From Haematobacter massiliensis (GTDB lineage Bacteria > Pseudomonadota > Alphaproteobacteria > Rhodobacterales > Rhodobacteraceae), in NCBI RefSeq assembly GCF_000740795.1, contig NZ_JGYG01000003.1:310001-374000 (forward strand): a stretch of 64,000 bases of DNA, in the 5' to 3' direction. Shown in pieces: positions 36,686 to 45,345 of the stretch. The notes under the pieces are model-generated. The model did not search any database. It was not told the DNA's origin and saw only the letters and a list, made by a program, of their open reading frames with translations. Every line of letters starts with the position of its first letter. Position 1 is the stretch's first letter. A program made the translations under genes and the position numbers.

Positions 36686-37449
36686 TGGACACGCTGCGCA
36701 AGATCGCCATCCCGCTGATCGCCACGGTGCTTCTGCTCGCCGGGTGGGAGTTTCTGGTCTGGGTGAAGGGCTGGCCGAATTACGTGATGGCCTCGCCCTC
36801 CGATCTGCCGCCCGCCTTCTGGAAATACCGGGAGCTGTTCCTCACCCAAGGCTGGCAGACGCTGTGGCGCACGGTCGTGGGGCTGGTGCTGGCGGTGATC
36901 TTCGGAACGCTGCTGGGCATGGTGATGGGCTTTTCCCGCACCATGCGGGATGCGCTCTATCCGCTGCTTGTGGGCTTCAACGCCATCCCGAAGGCGACGG
37001 TGGTGCCGGTGGTGGCGCTGATCTTCGTGGGCCAGCACGATTTCAACACCATCCTGATGGCCTTCATGATTTCCTTCTTTCCGATTGCCGTGTCGGTGGC
37101 GATCGGCCTGTCCACGCTGGAGCCGGAGTATCGCGATATCCTCCGTTCGCTTGGTGCGTCCAAATTCACCATCTTCCGCAAGATCGCCCTGCCGAAGACG
37201 CTGCCGGAGTTCTTTGGCGCGCTGAAGGTCGCCGTGACGCTGGCCTTCATCGGCACGAACCTGATGGAGATCGTGGAACCGCATGGCCGGGGCCTTGGTG
37301 CGCTGTTCGATTCGGGCAAGATCAATGCGGATTACCCGCTGATGTTCGCCGTTCTGCTCGCGCTCGCCTTTCTGGGGATCGTGCTCTACTACATCGTCGT
37401 GGCGCTGGAGAAGGTCTTCGCCGGCTGGGCGGAGCGCAATCCGGGCTGA
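36685..37449 (+). CDS. ABC transporter permease (nitrate/sulfonate/pyrimidine type)
   Basis: 254 residues with about six membrane helices and a binding-protein-dependent transport domain. The EAA loop appears as EPEYRDILRSLGASKFTIFRKIALPKTLPEFF. It forms the channel for the ATPase and THI5-like binding protein. The ATG at 36685 overlaps the ATPase stop; a TTG one codon earlier is possible but less likely. Confidence 0.92.
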   Translation: MDTLRKIAIPLIATVLLLAGWEFLVWVKGWPNYVMASPSDLPPAFWKYRELFLTQGWQTLWRTVVGLVLAVIFGTLLGMVMGFSRTMRDALYPLLVGFNAIPKATVVPVVALIFVGQHDFNTILMAFMISFFPIAVSVAIGLSTLEPEYRDILRSLGASKFTIFRKIALPKTLPEFFGALKVAVTLAFIGTNLMEIVEPHGRGLGALFDSGKINADYPLMFAVLLALAFLGIVLYYIVVALEKVFAGWAERNPG

Positions 37450-37900
37450 GAACGCCTCGGAGAGGCGCGGGACGCTTCACCTGCCGGAACTCCGCTCAGC
37501 TCAGGACAATCCGATTTCCCGCGCCCGGTTTCCAAGCGTCAGCGCCTTTCCACCGTGCTGATGTCCCTCAATACCCGGAATGGCGCTCCCCTCCATTTCA
37601 GCGAGAACCCGCGCCCTCGCCGCGCTCTGCATGGGCGCGGCGAGGGCGCGGTCGTGGTGATTTTCATGTGGAGCATGGATCGCAACCTTCCCCCCCGAAT
37701 TGCGCCATTCTCGCAGGGAGCGCCGTGGCATTCGTGGCGGCCTCATCCCGCTCCGGTCGCAGAGGCCACCGTGGGCTACCGTGGAGATGGGCCTGCATAC
37801 GCTCGATGATCCCCGCATCATTCCATCGCGGCCCGATGTCATCGCGGGCGCATATCACCGATCCGAGGATGCGGTCGCTGGCCCGTGCGAAGCATGGCGG

Positions 37901-37948
37901 CACGGACGCGGGGAGACACGGACGCGAGAAGACACGGGCGCGGGGAGA
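37901..37948. repeat. Three tandem copies of a 16-bp unit
   Basis: CACGGACGCGGGGAGA at 37901-37916 is followed by a copy with two changes (37917-37932) and a copy with one change (37933-37948). The array runs directly into the hairpin downstream of the leftward flavin reductase gene. Confidence 0.75.
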
Positions 37949-37980
37949 TCGGCGAGACGACATCTCTCATCGCCGATCTC
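37945..37980 (-). terminator. Long hairpin downstream of the flavin reductase gene
   Basis: GAGATCGGCGA (37945-37955) and TCGCCGATCTC (37970-37980) are perfect 11-base complements around a 14-base loop, 10 bases past the stop codon. No T-run follows on the minus strand, so it may be a 3' stabiliser or factor-dependent stop, not a classical terminator. Confidence 0.5.
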
Positions 37981-37990
37981 GACAGGCGGA

Positions 37991-38554
37991 TCAGGCGGGA
38001 ACCGGCTCTTTGGCGACCGCGTCGATGAGATTGGCAAAAGCGTCGACCCAGCTTGTCAGGAACGCCTTCGCCGTCGGCTCGACCAGCGTGCCTGTGGCGT
38101 CGAACAGCTCGGGCTTCCAGACGAAATAGACCTCCGGCTGGCCGAGTTGCACGGTGCCCAGAATCGTCGCGAGCATCTTCATCGACTGTTGTCCGGCGGC
38201 GGAGCCCGTCGTCCCGGGTGTGGTCCCGACGACGGCCGAGGGCTTGCCCAGCCAGGAGCTTTTCCCATAGGGGCGGGACCCCCAGTCGGCGGCGTTCTTC
38301 AACGCGGGGGAGAGCATGCGGTTGTATTCGGGCGTTACGAACAGCACGGCATCGGCGGCCTCTACCTCGGCCTTCATCCGCAGGACGGACGCCGGGACGT
38401 TGTCCCACAGATCCTCGTTGTACAACGGCAGATCGCCGATCTCGACAAATTTGAAATTCAGCTTGCCAGCGGCGAGTTTGGCAAGCGCTTCGGCGAATTT
38501 GCGGTTGATCGAATCCTTGCGGAGTGATCCGACCAGAACGGCCACGGTCTTCAT
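37991..38554 (-). CDS. NADPH-dependent FMN reductase / chromate-quinone reductase family
   Basis: 187 residues from the ATG at 38554. A flavodoxin-like fold with the FMN phosphate loop GSLRKDSINRK at 9-19 and VTPEYNRMLSPALKNAADWGSRPYG, the FMN ring/dimer motif of the ChrR/YieF/AzoR-like NADPH:FMN reductase family. Such enzymes reduce quinones, chromate or azo compounds, mainly as protection from redox-cycling stress. It is divergent from an HxlR regulator, a common arrangement in which the regulator senses quinones or electrophiles. Confidence 0.88.
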   Translation of the reverse strand: MKTVAVLVGSLRKDSINRKFAEALAKLAAGKLNFKFVEIGDLPLYNEDLWDNVPASVLRMKAEVEAADAVLFVTPEYNRMLSPALKNAADWGSRPYGKSSWLGKPSAVVGTTPGTTGSAAGQQSMKMLATILGTVQLGQPEVYFVWKPELFDATGTLVEPTAKAFLTSWVDAFANLIDAVAKEPVPA

Positions 38555-38595
38555 GGGGGAGCCTCTTGTTTCTTTGAGTGACTGAGGGCAAATTA

Positions 38596-38644
38596 GTAAC
38601 CGTCTCGCAAAACGCAAGAAGGCACCTTGCAGTCAGAAGGTTAC
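38596..38644. promoter_or_regulatory. Inverted GTAACC/GGTTAC boxes in the HxlR intergenic region
   Basis: GTAACC at 38596-38601 and GGTTAC at 38639-38644 are complementary hexamers separated by 37 bases, in the 94-base gap between the reductase and regulator starts. The second lies 4 bases before the regulator ATG. They are plausible half-sites for the HxlR protein. Confidence 0.35.
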
Positions 38645-38648
38645 GTCC

Positions 38649-39026
38649 ATGGAACCAACTCACCAGCGCTGCAACCGCGTGAATGACATCATTGCCCTTG
38701 TCGGTGACAAGTGGAGCGTGCTCATCGTCATGCATCTCACCCCCGAACCGCGCCGATTTTCCGAGATAAAACGGTCTATTACCGGGATTTCGCAGAAGAT
38801 GCTGACGGTCACCCTACGCGGGCTGGAGCGGGACGGTTACGTTCACCGGCGGGTGTATCCGACCGTGCCGCCGCGTGTGGAATATCGGCTCACCCCGCTG
38901 GGAGAGGAGCTGCAGGTGCCGCTCCGCGCGCTCGGCAACTGGGCGGAGGCGAATTACGAACGGGTCTGCGCGGCGCGGGAAGCCTATGACGATAGCGCGA
39001 CCCAGCGGCTCGAAGCTGCAGAGTAG
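38649..39026 (+). CDS. HxlR-family transcriptional regulator
   Basis: 125 residues with a winged helix-turn-helix covering about 15-105: DIIALVGDKWSVLIVMHL, RRFSEIKRSITGISQKMLTVTLRGLERDGYV and RRVYPTVPPRVEYRLTPLG, the canonical HxlR pattern. A single cysteine near the N-terminus (C8) is at the position used for thiol sensing in YodB/QsrR-type members, which suggests but does not prove electrophile sensing. It is divergent from the flavin reductase and probably represses it. Confidence 0.93.
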   Translation: MEPTHQRCNRVNDIIALVGDKWSVLIVMHLTPEPRRFSEIKRSITGISQKMLTVTLRGLERDGYVHRRVYPTVPPRVEYRLTPLGEELQVPLRALGNWAEANYERVCAAREAYDDSATQRLEAAE

Positions 39027-39062
39027 GCTTGCCATTTCCGCACGCGCCCCTTAGATCCCCTC

Positions 39063-39160
39063 GCGAGAGGTTGGCGCGGGCGAGCGCCTTGCCAACCCGG
39101 TCAGGTCCGGAAGGAAGCAGCCGTAACGAGTCCCGCTTGGGTCGTCGTCCAGCCTCTCAC
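39063..39160 (+). ncRNA. ffs: Signal recognition particle 4.5S RNA (bacterial small SRP RNA)
   Basis: The hallmark SRP tip GGTCAGGTCCGGAAGGAAGC and the following AGCCGTAACGA are present at about 39099-39127. Flanking arms GAGAGGTTGG (39065-39074) and CCAGCCTCTC (39149-39158) close the single long hairpin. It binds Ffh and directs inner-membrane proteins to the translocon. Ends are approximate to a few bases. Confidence 0.95.
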
Positions 39161-39237
39161 CTTACTCTCCCGAAAATCGTTGAGCAGCGGCCGGTCTTGT
39201 CCCAATCTGTCCGGATACCCACGGACAGGAGGAGCCG

Positions 39238-40335
39238 ATGACCGCCCATCCCCGCAGGACCGTTCTCAAACTCGCCCTGGCTGCAGGCTTCGCCCCGATG
39301 CTCGGGGGCCTCACCTCCCGCGCATGGGCGGATCCTGTCAGCTTCGCTCCGGCTCCCACGCCCTGGCGGCGGTATGAGACACGCGTGACGATCGCCCTGC
39401 CCGCCGGCAAGGCGGAGATATGGCTGCCGGTGCCCTCGCTCTCCACCGAGTATCAGCGGAGCCTCGGCGATAGCTGGACAGGCAATGCCGCGCAGGCCGA
39501 GCTTGTGACGGACCCCGCCACCGGCGCGCGCTTCCTGCATGCGGCGTTTGACGGCAAGGCTCCCGGAAGCCTCGAACTGGTCAATCGGTTTGAAACGCGC
39601 AACCGCACCATCGACTGGTCCAAACCTTCCGCGGTCACCGAGGATCCTGCCGTTCTGGCCGCGGCGTTGCGACCCTCTGCCATGAAGCCGCTCGACGGGG
39701 TTGTGGCCGAGACGGCGGCGCGGATCACCGAAGGCGCCACCACGGATGTGGAGAAAGTGCGCGCGATCTACGACTATATCGTCGCCAACTGCTACCGCAA
39801 TCTCGACACGCCGGGCTGCGGTCCGGGCGATGCCGTGGCCACGCTGACCAGCGCCGGGCTGGGCGGGAAATGCGCCGATCTCAACGGACTGTTCGTGGCC
39901 CTCGCCCGCGCTTCAGGCGTTCCGGCGCGTGACATGTACGGGGTGCGGGTCGCGCCCTCCGCCTTCGGCTACAAGCAGCTCGGCGCAAACAGCGAGACGA
40001 TCACCGGCGCGCAGCACTGCCGGGCGGAGGTGTGGCTCGACGGCTATGGCTGGGTCGCGATGGACCCCGCCGATGTGCTCAAGGTGATGCGCGCCGAATC
40101 GGACCGTTGGATCCGTGACCCGTCCGACCCGCTGGTGACAGAGGTAAATGCGGCCCTGTTGGGCAACTGGGAAGGTAACTGGGTGGCCTATAACCGGGCG
40201 GAGGATCTGCACCTGCCGGGGCGCACGGGCACCCTGCCCTTCCTCATGTATCCACAGGGGACGGTGGCCGGCGCCCCGCTGAACGAGCTTGACGCCAAGG
40301 CCTTTGCCTACACCATCACCGCGCGGGCCGTGTGA
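39238..40335 (+). CDS. Exported transglutaminase-like cysteine protease-fold protein
   Basis: 365 residues. The N-terminus has a twin-arginine-like signal (RRTVLKLALAAGF, cleavage near residue 31, AWA). The transglutaminase core has a complete Cys-His-Asp triad: C212 in GLGGKCADLN, H260 in AQHCRAEVWLDGYGW and D276 in AMDPADV. Bacterial proteins of this type are usually peptidases or amidases of unknown substrate. The ATG at 39238 follows GGAGGAGCCG. No operon partner; it sits between the SRP RNA and the MFS gene. Confidence 0.88.
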   Translation: MTAHPRRTVLKLALAAGFAPMLGGLTSRAWADPVSFAPAPTPWRRYETRVTIALPAGKAEIWLPVPSLSTEYQRSLGDSWTGNAAQAELVTDPATGARFLHAAFDGKAPGSLELVNRFETRNRTIDWSKPSAVTEDPAVLAAALRPSAMKPLDGVVAETAARITEGATTDVEKVRAIYDYIVANCYRNLDTPGCGPGDAVATLTSAGLGGKCADLNGLFVALARASGVPARDMYGVRVAPSAFGYKQLGANSETITGAQHCRAEVWLDGYGWVAMDPADVLKVMRAESDRWIRDPSDPLVTEVNAALLGNWEGNWVAYNRAEDLHLPGRTGTLPFLMYPQGTVAGAPLNELDAKAFAYTITARAV

Positions 40336-40350
40336 CGCGAGGGGCGGCCC

Positions 40351-41688
40351 TCAATGGGCCGCCGCCTCCGTTCCGTCGAGACCGATCTCACCTTCCACCC
40401 GCGCACTGTTCGCCATCAGGTAGAAGCCGAGACCCGTCGTCAGCACGGCGATGAAGACCAGATACCACGCATGGGCCATCGGGTTCACGGCGAGGAACGT
40501 GGTGACGAGCACCGGTGTCAACCCGCCAAAGATCGCATAGGCAACGTTGTAGGAGAAGGAGAGGCCAGAGAACCGCACCTGCGCCGGGAAAGCCCGCACC
40601 ATGACATAGGGCACCGCCCCCACCATGCCGACCGCCAGCCCCATCACCGCGTAGAGACCGAAGAGGACCGGCAAGGACACACCCGCGAAGGTGTAGAAGG
40701 TGAAGGTTGCCACCCCGAAGACAACGCCCGCCACGGCAAAGAACGGGCCGCTGCCGACCTTGTCGACGATCGCCCCTGCGCTGACTGTCCCGAAGATCAG
40801 GAACAGCGTGCCGAAGCTGGTGGCGGAGAGCGCTTCCAGCGCGGAGTAGCCATAAAGCTTCTGCAGAAAGGTTGCCGTCATCAGTGTCGTGACGACAATC
40901 CCGGCAGACAGAACCCAGGTGAGCAGGCCCGAGATGATGACGCCATGCATATGGTCGCGCAGAACGGTGCGAATCGGCAGCGTCTCCTGCAGGCGGCTGT
41001 CTTGTTTCATCGCAAGGAAGATGGGCGTCTCCGACAGCCAGCGCCGCAGATAGACCGCGAACAGCCCGAAGATCCCGCCAAGGAAGAACGGAAGACGCCA
41101 TGCCCAGGCAGAGACCTGCTCCGTCGTGAAGGTCCAGTTGATCGCCGTGGCGATCAGCGAGCCCAAAAGGATGCCCAGCGTCAGCCCCGAGCAGAGGAAC
41201 CCGCAAGCCATGCCCACGCGCCGGGCGGGCACATGTTCCGCCACGAAGGTCCAGGCCCCCGGAACCTCACCGCCGATGGCCGCGCCCTGCAGCATGCGAA
41301 GCACGATCAGCAGGATCGGGGCCATCACGCCTATGGTCGCATAGGTCGGCAGCATCGCCATGCCCAGCGTCGAGATCGACATGAGGAACACGGAAAGGGC
41401 GAAAACGCGCTTGCGCCCCACCTTGTCGCCATAATGCGCCATCACGATTCCGCCCAGCGGACGCACGAGGTATCCGGCGGCAAAGATCCCGAATGTCTGG
41501 ATCATGACGAGCCAGTCCGGCATATCCGGCGGGAAGAACAGATGCCCGATGACCCCTGCAAAAAAGACAAAGATGATGAAGTCGTAGAATTCCAGCGCCC
41601 CGCCCAAGGCCGACAGGCCCAGCACCTTGAAATCCTCACGGTTGAGGGGGCGGTTTTCTTCACCCGCTTCTTGCAGCGTCTCAGTCAT
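40351..41688 (-). CDS. MFS transporter, metabolite:H+ symporter (MHS) family
   Basis: 445 residues from the ATG at 41688 (preceded by AAAGGACG), 12 predicted helices. Family features are LGGALEFYDFIIFVFFAGVIG in helix 1, RPLGGIVMAHYGDKVGRKRVF between helices 2 and 3, and RMLQGAAIGGEVPGAWTFVAEHVP. This matches the MHS group (ProP, KgtP, CitA), which import organic acids or compatible solutes with protons. The substrate cannot be told from sequence. An in-frame extension to 41811 lacks homology. Confidence 0.9.
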   Translation of the reverse strand: MTETLQEAGEENRPLNREDFKVLGLSALGGALEFYDFIIFVFFAGVIGHLFFPPDMPDWLVMIQTFGIFAAGYLVRPLGGIVMAHYGDKVGRKRVFALSVFLMSISTLGMAMLPTYATIGVMAPILLIVLRMLQGAAIGGEVPGAWTFVAEHVPARRVGMACGFLCSGLTLGILLGSLIATAINWTFTTEQVSAWAWRLPFFLGGIFGLFAVYLRRWLSETPIFLAMKQDSRLQETLPIRTVLRDHMHGVIISGLLTWVLSAGIVVTTLMTATFLQKLYGYSALEALSATSFGTLFLIFGTVSAGAIVDKVGSGPFFAVAGVVFGVATFTFYTFAGVSLPVLFGLYAVMGLAVGMVGAVPYVMVRAFPAQVRFSGLSFSYNVAYAIFGGLTPVLVTTFLAVNPMAHAWYLVFIAVLTTGLGFYLMANSARVEGEIGLDGTEAAAH

Positions 41689-42148
41689 CGTACGTCCTTT
41701 CAGTTTCCCGCTCCATCCTTCGGGACGCAGCCTTATTGCGGCATTCACGCAGCGCGGCAAGCGAGACGTGAGAGCACAACATGACACTGTGGCCAGAACA
41801 TCCGGGTGCATTCTGCCCCCCCGCAGCGGGACGCGGGCCGGCTAGGCCGCCTTCCCTGCAGCCATTCCCGCCCCGAGATCCCGGCAACGGCTCACCCGCC
41901 GGGTCGCAGCTGGGTGCGAACGAGTCCGAGTGACGGCACCCATGAGGATCACGCGCAATCCCTGTATCGATGCGGCTTTCTCGATGACGGCATTCCCGCC
42001 CGAATGCCGCGACTGCCGCCAGCAGGGGCGCACAGACCGCTTCGGACGCCGATCTGCCCCCGGTCCCCGGTCGCGGCTATGCCAGCCAATACCGATAACC
42101 CGGGCTGAAACCCGTTGATCCTGATCTTCTGGAGTCTTCTTGGTCGAG
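41689..42148. other. Gap of ~460 bases between MFS gene and tRNA-Thr
   Basis: No gene, repeat or regulatory motif was recognised here; short open frames on both strands show no family resemblance. The tRNA lies to the right on the minus strand, so any transcript through this gap would be its 3' trailer. Confidence 0.4.
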
Positions 42149-42224
42149 TGGTGCCGCAGAAGGGACTCGAACCCCCGACCCCATCATTACGAATGACGTG
42201 CTCTACCAGCTGAGCTACTGCGGC
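42149..42224 (-). tRNA. tRNA-Thr (anticodon CGU)
   Basis: A 76-base gene with encoded CCA. Acceptor stem GCCGCAG/CTGCGGC pairs perfectly, followed by discriminator A. The D arm is GCTC-AGCTGGTA-GAGC, the anticodon stem CGTCA/TGATG holds the loop TTCGTAA, and the T loop is TTCGAGT. The anticodon CGT reads the threonine codon ACG, common in this GC-rich genome. Confidence 0.96.
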
Positions 42225-42330
42225 GTTCCCTTGCGGGAGGCCCGCCCGGCGGGGCCGGAAGGGCGTTGTGGCGGGCTGATAGCACCATCCAGCGGGGGTG
42301 TGTAGCCCTAAAACGCAAGAATTCTCCCGC

Positions 42331-43914
42331 TCAGCCGCCGGCTTTTCGCATCGCGTCGAGGTCGACCTCGCGAGGCGTGTGGAACGGGCTGGAGCTTGCT
42401 GGCTGCGTCTCCTGCGGCTCCTTGGGGTGCGGCGGCGTCTCCACCACCGGCTCCGGCGTTTCATCCGGCGCAATGGTCACGGAGTCAGGCACCGGTTCCG
42501 GTTCCACAACCGGCTCCACAGGTGCAGGCTTCGGCTCCGGCGCGCGGACGATCAGCGGCAGCATTTCCGCCTGCGTCGGAGAGGGACCAGCCCCTTCCGG
42601 CGGCTCCTTCCACGCGAGCGTGTCAAAGGCGCCGCAATTGTCGCAGATCGGACCCCATTGCGCGTGAATCGCACCGCAATTGTCACAGACCCATTGCGGC
42701 CCGCGCGGAGACACAAGCGCGCGCGCAAGCCAGCCACGCACCACCGCATCGTCCGCGCCCTCTCCCCGTTCGATCGCCGCCATGATGGCAAGGCTCCGCG
42801 CGGTGGGATGCGTTTCCGCCAGATCGCCCATTGCCCGCCGTGCCGCGGGGAAATCCTCCGCCGCAATGTCCAGTTCGGCACGCAGAAGCCGGGTCTGCTC
42901 GTCATCCGGGCGCAGCCGGAGAAGGCTGTCGAACCGCTTCAGACGCTGTGCGGGCGTCTCATTCGGTTCGATCTCGGCAAAGGCGGCAGCGAGGTCGGGA
43001 TGCGGGGACACCTCCCAGGCCTTGCGCAACACACGCGAGGCGCTCTTCTTGTCACCGGTGGTGAGATAGCCGCGTGCGGCCATGACAGCGGCAGGGATAA
43101 GGTCGGGCGACTGGCGGTTCGCAGCGATGGCCGCCTCCCGTGCCTCGATGGAATTACCCTCGGCAAAGACCTCCTTCGCCTCTTGCAGCGCCAGAACCGC
43201 GTCGCGGCGCTTGTAGACATCGCGAGGCATGTTGCCGGTGCGCTGCTTTGCCTCCAGCGTGCGCCGCGCACCCTTCCAGTCGCCGCGATCCGCCTGAAGC
43301 TTCAGAAGCACATCCTGCGTTTCGGCATGACGCGGGCGAATGGCCAGCGCGTGCTCCGCGAGCTTCAGCGCGGTATCGGTATCGCCTTCGGCCAGCTTCA
43401 TCCGCATCAATCCGCGGAGCGCCACGAAGCGCGTCCGGTCATCGCTGAGACGGCGCTTCCACGCCTCCGTGGCGCGTTTCGAATCACCGACCATCTCCGC
43501 CGCCTGCGCAATGACGAGATCGGTGAGTTCGGGGCGGTTGAGAAATTTCTCCGCCCGCACGGATTTGTTGATGGCGAGACGCCCCTCCCCTGCTGTCAGG
43601 GCGAGGATACCGTCGGCCAACGCCTCGTATCCCCGCTTTTCGCGGCTGCGGTCGAGATAGCGGCTCATCGCGGTTTCATCGCCGTTCAGGAAACGGAACA
43701 GCGCGAGCACGAGGCCCACGACCTTGAACAGCACCCATGCGCCGACGAGGCCGAGCAGCGAGAGGATCACTGCCTGCAGCAGCCCGATGGAGAATTCCTT
43801 ATCCCCGAAGACGATGCGGATGCCTTCGCCCGCGCTGAGCAGATGGCTCGCGCCGAAGGTCAGCGCCGCGATGATGGCGACGAAGAGGAGAACCTTGAGA
43901 AGGGACCAGAGCAT
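42331..43914 (-). CDS. hemY: HemY-like TPR membrane protein with C-terminal zinc ribbon
   Basis: 527 residues. Two N-terminal membrane helices (about 4-26 and 41-65) are followed by a HemY-type TPR region (to ~390) with typical A-x-x-x-G/A repeats, and by two CxxC pairs in WVCDNCG and ICDNCGAFDTLAW (about 407-430), a rubredoxin-like zinc ribbon. The proline-rich tail is disordered. HemY here is the uncharacterised tetrapyrrole-associated protein, not protoporphyrinogen oxidase. It follows the Mic60-like gene and hemD, the order conserved across alphaproteobacteria. Confidence 0.9.
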   Translation of the reverse strand: MLWSLLKVLLFVAIIAALTFGASHLLSAGEGIRIVFGDKEFSIGLLQAVILSLLGLVGAWVLFKVVGLVLALFRFLNGDETAMSRYLDRSREKRGYEALADGILALTAGEGRLAINKSVRAEKFLNRPELTDLVIAQAAEMVGDSKRATEAWKRRLSDDRTRFVALRGLMRMKLAEGDTDTALKLAEHALAIRPRHAETQDVLLKLQADRGDWKGARRTLEAKQRTGNMPRDVYKRRDAVLALQEAKEVFAEGNSIEAREAAIAANRQSPDLIPAAVMAARGYLTTGDKKSASRVLRKAWEVSPHPDLAAAFAEIEPNETPAQRLKRFDSLLRLRPDDEQTRLLRAELDIAAEDFPAARRAMGDLAETHPTARSLAIMAAIERGEGADDAVVRGWLARALVSPRGPQWVCDNCGAIHAQWGPICDNCGAFDTLAWKEPPEGAGPSPTQAEMLPLIVRAPEPKPAPVEPVVEPEPVPDSVTIAPDETPEPVVETPPHPKEPQETQPASSSPFHTPREVDLDAMRKAGG

Positions 43915-43921
43915 GTGCGCC

Positions 43922-45202
43922 TCAGTTCCGGGTAAAGCCGGCGACGATCTCGTCGGCGGCCTGCTGTGCAGAAACGCGGGTCTTGGCGGCGGAGAGCCAC
44001 CCGCCCATCGCGGCCTGACCCGCGGCGGGAAGGGCTTCGATTTCCGTCAGCGCCTGATCGATCTGCCCCGCCTGAACCGCCGCGTTGGCACGGGACAGCA
44101 CCGCATCGGGTGAATTCCCCTCCTGCGGCGTGAGAGAGCGGATGCCGAGCTGATTGCGCAGGAACATTTCTGCCCGGTCGCCAAAGCTCTCCTGCCCCGT
44201 CGCGCGATATGAGGCATCAAGCGCGGCGCGCGCAGCTTCGGGAAAATCACGGCGGAGATCGGACAGGGGGGCTACGCCGCCGCTGGCCTCTTTCAGCGCG
44301 GCGGGAACGTTCACCCCCAGCTGCTCCAGACGCTCGACAGCCGGCGCGAAACCGGTCCCGAGTTCTATCGCCATGCGGATACGGGCAACGATCGCCTCCC
44401 CTTCCGCCGCGCGCGAACCGGCGGCAGCCGACGATCGGAGACTTTCCACCTCGCTGGACAGGGCAGCGTTGCGCTCCGCCTGAGCGGCGAGATCACCCCG
44501 AAGGCTCTCCAGCGCCGCGCTCACATCTGCCGACACCGTCTCCGACCCTCCTGACGAGGCGGCGGCGACGGGCCGATCCTCCAGCGCCGTGATCCGGGAG
44601 ACCAGGGAATCGCGCGTCGTCTCCGCCTCTGCCACGGCGGCGGAGAGACGGGAAATCTCCGCCTCGACCCCGGACAGATCGGCCGGGGCGGGCAGCGCCG
44701 AAATCTGGGAACGCATCTGGGAAATCTGCTGCGCCTGCTCCGCGATCCGGCTCTCCAATGCGGGATCGGTCGCATGACGAGGCAAAAGGAAATAGGCCGC
44801 GCCGAACCCCAGTGCCGCAGCGATCGCACCCCCTGCAAGTGTCGGCCAGAAGCCGCCGCCCTGTGATACCGGTTCGGGACGAGTGGGGGGGGGCGGTGCC
44901 ACGCGCTCCTCCTCCGCCGCCTTTACCAGCGGCTCCTCCAATGTCAGATCCCGTGGGTGATCGGCGGAGGGAGCTGCGGAAGGATCGGTATGCCGATCGG
45001 CGGTGAAGCCATGGCGCTCCGCCGGTGCCGGGTCTTCCGTCGCATCCGCCTCCAAAGGAGATTTGGCGTCTGTGTCAGGGCTCTGCGAAGCGTCGAAGGC
45101 CTCTGCCGCCTCCCGCGCGGAGAGAGTTCCTTCAGATGGCGGGGTCTGCGCTTCTTCGGCCTTCGCCTTGCTCCGCGAGCTCGGTTTCTTTTCGTCTTCC
45201 AC
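43922..45202 (-). CDS. Mic60/mitofilin-like membrane protein
   Basis: 426 residues from a GTG start at 45202 with GGGAGAGCTGC before it. A ~115-residue acidic, proline-rich disordered N-terminus precedes one membrane helix (118-140), a long coiled coil (~145-270) and a C-terminal mitofilin domain (GFAPAVERLEQLG ... RATGQESFGDRAEMFLRNQLGIRSLTPQEGNSP). Alphaproteobacterial Mic60 shapes intracytoplasmic membranes and is the ancestor of the mitochondrial crista-junction protein. It lies between hemD and the HemY-like gene, only 7 bases from the latter. An upstream in-frame start at 45262 has no ribosome-binding site. Confidence 0.88.
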   Translation of the reverse strand: MEDEKKPSSRSKAKAEEAQTPPSEGTLSAREAAEAFDASQSPDTDAKSPLEADATEDPAPAERHGFTADRHTDPSAAPSADHPRDLTLEEPLVKAAEEERVAPPPPTRPEPVSQGGGFWPTLAGGAIAAALGFGAAYFLLPRHATDPALESRIAEQAQQISQMRSQISALPAPADLSGVEAEISRLSAAVAEAETTRDSLVSRITALEDRPVAAASSGGSETVSADVSAALESLRGDLAAQAERNAALSSEVESLRSSAAAGSRAAEGEAIVARIRMAIELGTGFAPAVERLEQLGVNVPAALKEASGGVAPLSDLRRDFPEAARAALDASYRATGQESFGDRAEMFLRNQLGIRSLTPQEGNSPDAVLSRANAAVQAGQIDQALTEIEALPAAGQAAMGGWLSAAKTRVSAQQAADEIVAGFTRN

Positions 45203-45345
45203 GCAGCTCTCCCGTTGGCCGTTCCTTGAACGGAGATTAGCGACCGGTTCCCTCGGCCTCAACCCGCAGCCTGCGGCATCCGGGTGCGGCCCATCGGCAA
45301 TTCATGCCTTCTCACGAGGCTAGGTTCCCGAAAAAACAACCTATT

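Larger units (their letters stand above)
37450..37990. other. Gap of ~540 bases between permease and flavin reductase genes
   Basis: Convergent intergenic DNA without a supported gene. Notable structure is confined to the right end: a triple 16-base tandem repeat (37901-37948) and a long hairpin (37945-37980). Confidence 0.45.

Noticed and set aside
37901-37948. CRISPR array at the triple 16-bp repeat
   Set aside because: The units are directly tandem with no spacers and too short for CRISPR repeats.
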